Made by a program: the position numbers and the translations under genes. From the NCBI GenBank assembly GCA_023453795.1, contig JAEXSP010000008.1:124001-188000 (forward strand): a stretch of DNA of 64,000 bases, in the 5' to 3' direction. Every line of letters starts with the position of its first letter. Positions within the stretch are counted from its first letter, which is position 1. The DNA comes from Bacillota bacterium. GTDB lineage: Bacteria; Bacillota; Clostridia; Acetivibrionales; JAEXSP01. The notes below the pieces were generated by a model. The model was not told the origin of the DNA and ran no database searches. It was given only the letters and a program-made list of their open reading frames with translations. Of the stretch, positions 17,427 through 26,000 are shown piece after piece.

Positions 17427-17873
17427 TTACTTAGCCTCGCTTTCAGCGGTATTATCATCGCAATCATCCTTATTGCTGCTGCTCTTGATTGTTTTCGGTA
17501 TTATCATCCGGGCCAAAACGATTCCGGAATAAACAGCAGCTAGGCCAAGCACTGCAGATGTAAGCACATAAGTTGCTGCAGTAAAATAACAGCCGTCATT
17601 CATTAACATGACTGCCTCCTTGCAAAGCGTCGAAAATGTCGTATACGCTCCCAAAAAGCCTGTTGTAAATCCAATCCTTACATCAGGATCAAACTCCCGA
17701 TATTCAAAAGCTACAGTTAACGCAAAAGCCAATATGAAACTTCCCGTAATGTTGATGATCAAGGTGTTTACCGGTATGCCCCCCTCAGAGTTATAAAGGT
17801 ATATCCCTTTGACCAGATATCTTGCTATAGCGCCAAGGACGCCGCCTATGCAAACAAAAAAGCACCTTCTCAT
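17427..17873 (-). CDS. crcB: Fluoride ion channel, first subunit
   Basis: A 148-aa CrcB/Fluc protein. GGVLGAIARYLVKG and LGAYTTFSTLCKEA are diagnostic. The start at 17873 is supported by CAGGAG; an in-frame upstream reading to 17930 overlaps the leader. The charged C-terminal tail (SSNKDDCDDNTAESEAK) is longer than in the partner. It exports fluoride by channel flow and is placed directly behind a fluoride riboswitch. Confidence 0.92.
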   Translation of the reverse strand: MRRCFFVCIGGVLGAIARYLVKGIYLYNSEGGIPVNTLIINITGSFILAFALTVAFEYREFDPDVRIGFTTGFLGAYTTFSTLCKEAVMLMNDGCYFTAATYVLTSAVLGLAAVYSGIVLARMIIPKTIKSSSNKDDCDDNTAESEAK

Positions 17874-17944
17874 AATAGAAATTCTCCTGTAGTGTGCGTT
17901 TGCTAAACCCTCTAATTCTAACTTATACAATGACGTTTTACTAA

Positions 17945-18032
17945 TAAAAAACCCCTACAAACAACGATCATGGTTATTTGCAGGAGTCATCAGCATTTTC
18001 TGCGGTTAAAGGTGAACTCCATCACCCTTTTA
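17945..18032 (-). promoter_or_regulatory. Fluoride riboswitch with terminator
   Basis: The crcB-motif aptamer is clear: GGGTGATGGAGTTCACC, TTTAACCGC, then GCTGATGACTCCT. The last block is shared with a terminator stem (CTCCTGCAAATAAC against GTTGTTTGTAGGGG) ending in six T (17945-17988). Fluoride binding should prevent termination and switch on the crcB pair. Confidence 0.93.
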
Positions 18033-18069
18033 AGTCTGGCATTAAATTATGTTTATTTTTATAGGGGGA

Positions 18070-18963
18070 TCATATAATTCTTCTTGCACACATAAATGCA
18101 CTTTCGTAGAATCCATCAACCAATTCCGAGATGACTACTCTTCCCTTATCAGATGAGGCATGAATGAACATACCGCTTCCTATGTATATACCGGCATGGT
18201 TTACATGGTTATGTCCGCCGTTTGTATCGAAAAAAACCAAATCTCCGGCTCTAAGCGCTGAATAACTGACCCGTGCTCCCTGAGAAGACTGGTCGGCAGC
18301 AGTTCTTTCCAGATTTACACCGAAATGGCCGAACACGTACTTAGTGAAGCCGGAACAGTCAAACCCGTCTGGACTGCTTGAGCCATATGAATACCTGACA
18401 CCAAGAAATCTCTTACCGTAAGCTATAATGGCTTGTGCTGTGCTTCCTATTGCTGTTGAATTGTCATCAGAAATATCGGAGTCGTTGCCTCCTCTGGATA
18501 CAGTCTGAATTTTTGTCGATATGTACTTGCCTAAAACCCAACCGATCTTTCCTTCGGAAGTCCTGACCCGATACCAGTCATTAGAGCTTTCTAAAATGGA
18601 TACTTTAGTGTTTTTACTCAGTTTGTCTACAATGTCTGATGAAGTGTTTGGTTCACTTCTCAGGTTAAGGATTTCAACCGAAACACTTGCAGTTATTTCG
18701 ATATAGTCTCCGCATACCCAACCGGTATTGCTGCCAACGCTTACTTTATACCAATTATCAGATGAGCCCAGTACTGTAACACTTGTACCCTCAGATAGCT
18801 TGGTAATTATGCTTGAAGATGTTCCCGGATTTTGGCGGAGATTGACGTTGTCACATGTGATTTTCCCTTTAATCGTTCCAGCGGCTAAGACCGAAGTGGT
18901 ATAAAATACCGAAAGCAACACACCGATTGCAAGGTAAAAAGCAATTTTTTTCAGAACTTTCAT
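18070..18963 (-). CDS. Secreted SH3b-SH3b-NlpC/P60 peptidoglycan hydrolase
   Basis: A 297-aa exported cell-wall endopeptidase. A signal peptide (residues 1-28, ending VLAAG) precedes two bacterial SH3 domains (about 30-95 and 95-155), a serine/asparagine-rich linker, and an NlpC/P60 domain. The catalytic cysteine is in FDCSGFTKY; the histidine is in the NHAGIYIG segment and a polar third residue in FIHASSDKG. It likely cleaves D-Glu-linked peptide bonds. RBS AGGAGG precedes the ATG. Confidence 0.9.
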   Translation of the reverse strand: MKVLKKIAFYLAIGVLLSVFYTTSVLAAGTIKGKITCDNVNLRQNPGTSSSIITKLSEGTSVTVLGSSDNWYKVSVGSNTGWVCGDYIEITASVSVEILNLRSEPNTSSDIVDKLSKNTKVSILESSNDWYRVRTSEGKIGWVLGKYISTKIQTVSRGGNDSDISDDNSTAIGSTAQAIIAYGKRFLGVRYSYGSSSPDGFDCSGFTKYVFGHFGVNLERTAADQSSQGARVSYSALRAGDLVFFDTNGGHNHVNHAGIYIGSGMFIHASSDKGRVVISELVDGFYESAFMCARRII

Positions 18964-19095
18964 TTTTTCCTCCTATTTATGGCTTTCGAAGTTAGCTGTC
19001 GGGTTTGGGTAATAGGATTGCCCCTCCATTTTCATGGATTCACCCCATTTTTTGGTTCCTCCGTACTTCTTATAAATAAAGAAGATTCAGCCTTT

Positions 19096-19143
19096 ATGGT
19101 AAAATGGTACAAGCATGTCAACATGCTTGTACCATTTTACCAT
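19096..19143. repeat. Perfect 22-bp inverted repeat
   Basis: ATGGTAAAATGGTACAAGCA plus TG, a 4-nt spacer (TCAA), then its exact complement. It lies between the CapA-VanX gene and the NlpC gene. Neither side has a T-run, so it is not a standard intrinsic terminator. It may be an mRNA-stability stem, a protein-binding palindrome, or a miniature mobile element remnant. Confidence 0.85.
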
Positions 19144-19248
19144 TTAAATTACAATATATCAATTCTTTTTGTCCAATTTCCCAATAATTTGGATAATAGC
19201 TTAAATCCTTTTTACAAAGGCTGCTCAGCAGTGAAACTTGCCTGAATA

Positions 19249-20871
19249 TTATATATTTAGCTCAATAGAGCCGTAGCTTTTATACTCCGTATCATCAAAA
19301 TGCCACCATTCGGTATTGAGAGGTTTAAAGCCGCAGGATTTCATTGCATTTTCCAGAAGCAATGCGTTTGCCTTTTGTTTTGGTGTGCAAAGAGTGTACG
19401 CTCTCGAAGCCTTTTTGGATTGTTCGTCAAAACCGCTGGGCATATCCACATAAGAACCGTCAAGTTTAACAAGCGTTATGTCTACAGCAGCGCCTCTGGT
19501 GTGAACGGAAACGGCTTTATAGGGATTCATGAAATAAGTTTTATCCTTGGCCTTATTCCAAAGTATGTATTGATATTTAGAGGGTCTGTAGGCATCCCAC
19601 ACTTTGATTTTATAGCCCTTTTTGATTAAGATTGCACTGGCTTTAGCCAGCTTTTCTGCAGTACCTCTCCTCAGATAAGCCACGTTTGACTTGTAAACCT
19701 TCGCTCCGGTTATATTGTCAGTTGTTGCATACTTCAAATCAATGACAATATTCTTAATAAAGCTGTCAACCCTAACCATGTCGGTTTTGCTCACTTTTAC
19801 TACATCGGATACAAGCCTTGTTTTTCTCTTAATGCTTTCCGCCTGACTCCCCACTGCAACCTTCGGCCTATAGTCATTTCTGTCTTTTACCGAGGAAAGA
19901 GAGCATGGAATAATATCAGGTACATTTGCCTGAATAAGCTTTCTATCATTTCCGAAAGTGAATGCTTGTTGAAAAATGCAAGTATCGTAGTCTCTTGCTC
20001 CTTTCGTTCCGCCAAAACAGAAATTACCCAGGCTATATGCAATATACTTTCCTTTATATTTTTCGACAGGTTGAAGGACATGAGGGTGAGTGCCTATGAC
20101 AAGGTCTGCACCTGAGTCGATAGCCAGATGACCCAATTGTTTTTGTATATCATTGTAAGCATATGAATATTCCTTACCCCAGTGTAATGAAAGGATCACA
20201 AGGTCACTACCGGCTTTTGCCTTCTTGGTCATGTTGATTAAGATTTTTTTAAATTCATCCAATTTTACACCCTGCTCATAATTTCCCAACTGATTCAGCC
20301 CCAGCATAGCTACTGTAATACCCTTGACCTTTCGGTAAGAAATATCTCCATAGCCAAAATAAGCTATACCCTCAGCCTTTAAGGCCTTTTTTGTGTCATC
20401 AAAGCCCTTTTGCATGTAATCATAGGTGTGGTTGTTTGAAAGACAGGCTGCTTCAACGCTTCCGGCTTTAAGTATCTTGGCATATTCCGGGCTTCCCTTA
20501 AACCAATAGTTGTTCCCATAGTCATACTTTACTGCCTTTTTCGTTTCATTTGTAAGACTGGTCTCAAGATTTGCTATGGTTATATCGTCCTTAGATAAGA
20601 TGTTGACTACATTAGAAAAGAAGTATTTGTAATTTTTCTTCTGCTTGTTTACCATGTAATCAAAGGAATTCTGATATGGGTAACGAGAATCCTGTCCAAG
20701 GGCGCAATCCCCCAGGGCGCTGATTTTTATAACAGTTGGTGCAGTTTTACCCGATACAGCATTCGATGCTGCTTGTGAACAATATACAGAAACTGCGCAA
20801 AAAATTATTGTAATAAAGATGTAAGTTGAAACTTTAAGTAATGCCGATCCGCTTTTGAATTTCATTTTCAA
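19249..20871 (-). CDS. CapA-like phosphoesterase fused to VanX-type D,D-dipeptidase
   Basis: A 540-aa exported protein. A signal peptide (about residues 1-35) is followed by a CapA/PgsA-type metallophosphatase-like domain (GDCALGQ, SNNHTYDYM, GTHPHVLQP, YSLGNFCFGG), then a C-terminal VanX/DdpX M15 peptidase (about 355-540) with the zinc motif SVHTRGAAVD and the catalytic EWWH in NTEWWHFDD. Both parts act outside the cell, one on polyglutamate or envelope polymers and one on D-alanyl-D-alanine. The fusion suggests a single envelope-remodelling enzyme. Vancomycin resistance is unlikely, since no van genes adjoin it. Confidence 0.85.
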   Translation of the reverse strand: MKMKFKSGSALLKVSTYIFITIIFCAVSVYCSQAASNAVSGKTAPTVIKISALGDCALGQDSRYPYQNSFDYMVNKQKKNYKYFFSNVVNILSKDDITIANLETSLTNETKKAVKYDYGNNYWFKGSPEYAKILKAGSVEAACLSNNHTYDYMQKGFDDTKKALKAEGIAYFGYGDISYRKVKGITVAMLGLNQLGNYEQGVKLDEFKKILINMTKKAKAGSDLVILSLHWGKEYSYAYNDIQKQLGHLAIDSGADLVIGTHPHVLQPVEKYKGKYIAYSLGNFCFGGTKGARDYDTCIFQQAFTFGNDRKLIQANVPDIIPCSLSSVKDRNDYRPKVAVGSQAESIKRKTRLVSDVVKVSKTDMVRVDSFIKNIVIDLKYATTDNITGAKVYKSNVAYLRRGTAEKLAKASAILIKKGYKIKVWDAYRPSKYQYILWNKAKDKTYFMNPYKAVSVHTRGAAVDITLVKLDGSYVDMPSGFDEQSKKASRAYTLCTPKQKANALLLENAMKSCGFKPLNTEWWHFDDTEYKSYGSIELNI

Positions 20872-20913
20872 GCCACCTTCAAGTCGTTATATATGCTATT
20901 ATTAACCATATCA

Positions 20914-20942
20914 ATTGTAGTACAACACATTATTTTTATCAA
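20914..20942 (-). promoter_or_regulatory. Sigma-A promoter of the CapA-VanX gene
   Basis: TTGATA (20937-20942), 17-nt spacer, TACAAT (20914-20919). Confidence 0.75.
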
Positions 20943-20961
20943 TAGATGGGCTTTCTTTTAT

Positions 20962-23004
20962 TTATACGGAATATGGAATATAGATATAAAAAGTTGTCCC
21001 TTTGCCTTTTTCGGATTCAAATCTTATCTTGCCGCCAAATCTGGCCTTAATATTCGAATAAGACATGTAAAGGCCAAGCCCTGTCCCTTTTGAGCCTTTC
21101 GTGGTAACCATCTCCTTGAACAATTTTCTCTTTATATCCTCCGGTATGCCGCTGCCATAGTCCTTAATTATAAATTCAACTGTTCTATCGCTATTTGTGA
21201 TTATAAAGTCAATATTTCCGCCTTTGCCTTCATATGACTCCACAGAATTGATAATGAGGTTGTTCAGCACCTGTATAAGTATGCTGATTTCGCCTTTTAT
21301 CTGGATATTCCGATCTGCTTTCACATCCATTATCATTTTACTGCGTTTATTTCTTAGTTCGTGTTCAAGTAAAATTTCAATCCTTTTGCATAATTCATCA
21401 ATGGTAAAGCTGAGCGAAGCCTTCAAATCCGGTTGTATTGTTTGACCCTTCACTGCAGTAATAATATCGGACATATATGTGCAATAGGGTCTCATTTTTT
21501 CTATCCAAACCCTCATCTCTTTAGCTATTTCGTGATGATCTTCTTTGGTTACATTTTCGTCATCAATCGATTCATCATATTCCTTTATGAGATCCTTAAG
21601 CCCTTCGATGCCGCCCGACAAGGACATAATCGGTGTTCTCAGGTTATGGGCGATGCCGCCGATAAGATGTCCGAGTGAAGCAAGGCGTTCCTGTTCCATT
21701 AAGATTGCTTGCTGCTCTTCAACCTCTTTAATGTGCTCCTTTTCTTTATCAAGGATTTTATTGAATGCAACAACAAGATCCCCGATTTCATCATTTGATG
21801 TAACAGGAATCTTTTTATCCAGGTCTACAAATTCCCCTTCAGCAATTTCATTAAGGTTTTCTGCCACAAGGAAAATATCACTTGAAAGAGATTTTGAAAA
21901 ATAATATAGTACAAAAATATTCATTAAAAGTATTGCCAGAAAGCCAAAAACTATGAAATATATGGTGGTAGCGTTTGTTACACTAAAAATAATTCCTACG
22001 CGCCATTCTCCGTCTCTATTATTTATTACCTTTACAACGCCCTGAGTTTCAGCATTTATATCATAAATCCGGTCACCTTTATAAGGGTTTGAGATATAAT
22101 ATTTTATATACCCTCCCAAACTGTATTCCTTTGAAGTAAAAATCTCTCCCTTCGGAGTTTTAACAAAATAAACCTGTTTTATATTTGGAATGCTTATTTT
22201 TTCTAATATCTTAAATGCATCATCGGCATTTTTTATGTTTTCATTATCACTAAGCTCCTGAGTTATAATTGATTTATATGTATTATAAATCGAATTGCCT
22301 TTTTCTTCTATTAGCCTTGAATATGCAATAAATGCTGTAAATAAAATTGCAATAACGATCATAGGTATGACATGCAGAAATATTTTCTTTCTCAGTCCCA
22401 ATCGGAAGCCTTCAAGCTTTTCTCCGTTATATGTTTTCAGAAGGATTTTTTTAAAAATACCCCTTGAGAATGTATGCGAGAATACCGCAGCTAAAGAAAA
22501 CATTGAGAACACCATAATAATAATTTTTATAGGAGCCAAGTAGGAAATGTTGTTTATGGTAGCAACAATAAGCAAAAGAATCGAGATCGGAATAATATTA
22601 ATAAAAACCTGTGCCAAGAATACCAAATACGGCATGTCTATGCATTTTTTTCTAATATCATGCAGTACCCCTGAGTTATTAGCATTCTTTATGTCTATTG
22701 TATTCCATTTGTCTATATCCCTGAATATAATTTTCAGGAATATTGTCCCTAAAATTATTGATAATATATTAATCATAATATATTGTAAAATATTACTCGT
22801 TCCCATTCTTGCACTGACAACCTCATTATTTGGAGGATAATTCAGCAAAATGGGGATTATAGGATAGAACAGATATATTATGATTGAGGTATTAAAACAA
22901 TAAATAAGTATTATGCTTAAACTGCTTCTGGTGCTAAAGTAATTTCCAAGTTTGATAAAAAGCGATTTCAAAATCCCATTACCCTTAATTTCATTTTCTT
23001 CCAT
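20962..23004 (-). CDS. Membrane sensor histidine kinase
   Basis: A 680-aa kinase. About six membrane segments in the first 260 residues enclose a short extracytoplasmic region (PKGEIFTSKEYS), then comes HAMP (SKSLSSDIFLVAENLNEIAEGE), a coiled-coil linker, the phosphoacceptor histidine in GIAHNLRTPIMSL, and an ATPase domain with N-box NNLIINSVESY and G-boxes DYGSGIP and GTGLGL. It starts 39 bases after the NRPS stop and is probably in the same operon. The partner may be the HD-GYP response regulator at 29194, with which it would form a split two-component system. Confidence 0.88.
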   Translation of the reverse strand: MEENEIKGNGILKSLFIKLGNYFSTRSSLSIILIYCFNTSIIIYLFYPIIPILLNYPPNNEVVSARMGTSNILQYIMINILSIILGTIFLKIIFRDIDKWNTIDIKNANNSGVLHDIRKKCIDMPYLVFLAQVFINIIPISILLLIVATINNISYLAPIKIIIMVFSMFSLAAVFSHTFSRGIFKKILLKTYNGEKLEGFRLGLRKKIFLHVIPMIVIAILFTAFIAYSRLIEEKGNSIYNTYKSIITQELSDNENIKNADDAFKILEKISIPNIKQVYFVKTPKGEIFTSKEYSLGGYIKYYISNPYKGDRIYDINAETQGVVKVINNRDGEWRVGIIFSVTNATTIYFIVFGFLAILLMNIFVLYYFSKSLSSDIFLVAENLNEIAEGEFVDLDKKIPVTSNDEIGDLVVAFNKILDKEKEHIKEVEEQQAILMEQERLASLGHLIGGIAHNLRTPIMSLSGGIEGLKDLIKEYDESIDDENVTKEDHHEIAKEMRVWIEKMRPYCTYMSDIITAVKGQTIQPDLKASLSFTIDELCKRIEILLEHELRNKRSKMIMDVKADRNIQIKGEISILIQVLNNLIINSVESYEGKGGNIDFIITNSDRTVEFIIKDYGSGIPEDIKRKLFKEMVTTKGSKGTGLGLYMSYSNIKARFGGKIRFESEKGKGTTFYIYIPYSV

Positions 23005-23042
23005 TTTCTTTCCCCTTTAAAAGAATAATTCAAACTCAAACA

Positions 23043-26000
23043 TCAGTCAAAACTCAAGAAATTTACTTTTTTCATGTGATGTATTATTTTTGCAATATAT
23101 TCTTTATTTATATCAGGCCAGGTAAAACCAATGTGATTCAAGTAATTTAAGGTTAATTCGGAACTAACTTTCACGGTAGACCTCAGATTTGCATTTTTTT
23201 CTTTGCCCGCACTACCGATAAACCCTTGTAGTATAAATCCGTATCTCCCTTGTTTGAGCAGACTTTTAATATATCTATTATATTTGTTAGTACTCATAAC
23301 TTTTATTTTTGTTCCCATTATATCAAATATTTCTAAAATTTTGTACATCCTTAAAGCCTTGTGATTAAAGACATGATATATTTTGTTGTCTGCAGCAGAA
23401 TATTTTGAAAGTCCTGCAACAGCTTTGGCACAATAATCTACAGGTGTAAACTCAAATGATATTTCCAGCATTTCTTCCGAAATCGCACCGGTAACGATGA
23501 TTGTCTTTAAAATGTTATAAAACCTGTTTTCTGATATATTTAGCTGGAAACACCCATCACTATACCTTCCGGTCAAATTACCTACCCTATAAATGGAAAT
23601 ATCCAAGTTCTTGTTCTTCTCTTCTAAAAGCATCCTTTCAGCTTCAATTTTGCTTTTTATATATACATTATCATCATAGTTCTGTCCAATAAACAAATCA
23701 TTTTCTGTAAAGGTCAAATTAGTATCCCTTTGATCAAATAAATCTCCGGATACACTGACTGTTGATATGTAGTTTATTTTCATATTCCCTTTATTGGCAA
23801 ACTTAATGATATTCTCTGTGCCATGAATATTTATTTTTTCAAATTCAGAATAGTGACCGTAATGTTTTACCAAAGCTGCACAATGATAAATTGTATCAAT
23901 TTTTTTTATTAAATTAAAATAATCTTCTCCTGAAATACCTAGTTCTTCTTCCGTTACATCCCCATTCAATACAAAAATCCTACGATCGATATGCTCCCTT
24001 AAACCCTCCGGAAAATAAAATTGGATCGATTTCTCCAACCTCTCGCGAGAATCCGATTTATTTTCCCCGCGTATAATGCAATATATATTTATATCGGCAC
24101 TCTGAATAAGTTCATTTAGCAGGTGACACCCCAAAAAACCTGTAGCCCCTGTTAAAAGAACATTTGAAGCAGATTTTTTATCTATACTCAAATCAATTGC
24201 ATTTATATTCTGGGCTGTCTCATTATGAATGCTTTCTATTGGATTTTTTTTGATATTATCATTTTTCTGTTCAAACCTATTCATGTTTTCACATAATGCT
24301 TTTATAGTCGGATATTGATAAAAATCTTGCATAGAGATGCTTAAGTTTTTTTGAGAAATAATTGCCGAAATCCTAATAAGCATAAGAGAATCTGCACCCA
24401 GTTCAAAGAAATTGTCATTAATGCCTATACGATCCACTTCAAGTGCCTCTTTCATTATTTCTGCAAGAACTTTTTCATTATCAGTTTCAGGCGGAATATA
24501 ATCAACACCTAAAACAATATTGTCCTCCATTCCGGCAAGAGTTTTATTGTCAACTTTTCCATTAGCCGTAAGCGGCATCCTTTCAAGCTGAACATAGCTT
24601 GACGGGATCATATACTCAGGTAATTTTCTGCCTAAATGGTTTCTAATATCTTGTACTGTCAATTCAGCATTTGCAATAATATATGCACATAGGTATTTGT
24701 TACTTGATGAATCCTCCTTTACCAAAACCACAGCCTCCGTAATATTTTTATGGCTAAGGAGAACATTCTCTATCTCTCCCAGTTCGATTCTTAAACCTCT
24801 GATTTTTATCTGATGGTCAATTCTCCCTAAAAATTCAATATTCCCATCAGGCAGCCATTTTCCCAAGTCTCCCGTTTTGTACATTATTGTATTTGGAACG
24901 AAAGGGTTTGAAACAAACTTTTCACTTGTAATGTCGGTTTTATTAAGATAACCCCTTGCCAACCCTGCTCCTGATATACATATTTCACCCTCAGCACCTA
25001 TCGGCTGAATATTATTATTTGTATCAACTATGTATATCTTGGTATTATATATCGGTCTTCCGATCGGGATATTGGCATAAGCCCTACTTGTAACAAAACT
25101 AGTTGAAACAACCGTATTTTCAGTAGGGCCATAATTATTCACCAAATCATACCTTTGAGGTCTGAAATTCTTTAACTTGTCACCGCCTGTAAGCAGTTTT
25201 CTTAATGATTTATTATCCTCAAGTAAAAATTGCTCACAGATTTGGGTGGGTAAGAAACTTATACTTATTTTATTTTCTTCATAGAAATGGTTTAACCTTT
25301 TCATATCAAGCTTAATTGCGCTATCAACAACATAAATTGATGCTCCTGCAATAAGGTATGGGAATATCTCCCACACGGATGCATCAAACCCGAAGCCTGC
25401 ATATTTCGTTGCTCTGTCATTTTCAGTAATCTGATAATATTCGTTATGCCAATAGCAAAGATTAACCAGTGCTTTATGTTCTATCATTACCCCTTTTGGG
25501 TTTCCCGTTGACCCTGAAGTGTATATTATATAAGCTAAATCAGTCAAGCCGGCTTTATTTTCTATTTCTTTTTTATCTATTGCTGAGAAGTCCGTATTTT
25601 CCAGGTCGATTATTTCTTCTACCTGAATCTCATCGCGCAAATATTTTTTTTTAGTTAGAAGAATTCGAATCTTACTGTCATTAATCATATATTGAATTCT
25701 ATCTATCGGGTAACCGGGATCAATTGGCAAATACGCTCCTCCGGATTTTAAAATTCCAAGAATGCCAATGAACATTTCAAACGAACCGTCAATCATTATT
25801 CCGACTACAGAATCTCTAGCTATTCCCTTTTCAATTAAAAATCTTGCAATTTGATTGGAATACTCAGTCAACTCCCTATATGTCAAGCTTTTACTGTTGC
25901 AGACTATTGCAGTACTGTTTGGAGTTTTTCCGGCCTGCTCTTCAAATAGCTCATGTATTGTTTTTATATGCGGATAAGCCTTTTCAGTATTATTAAATTT

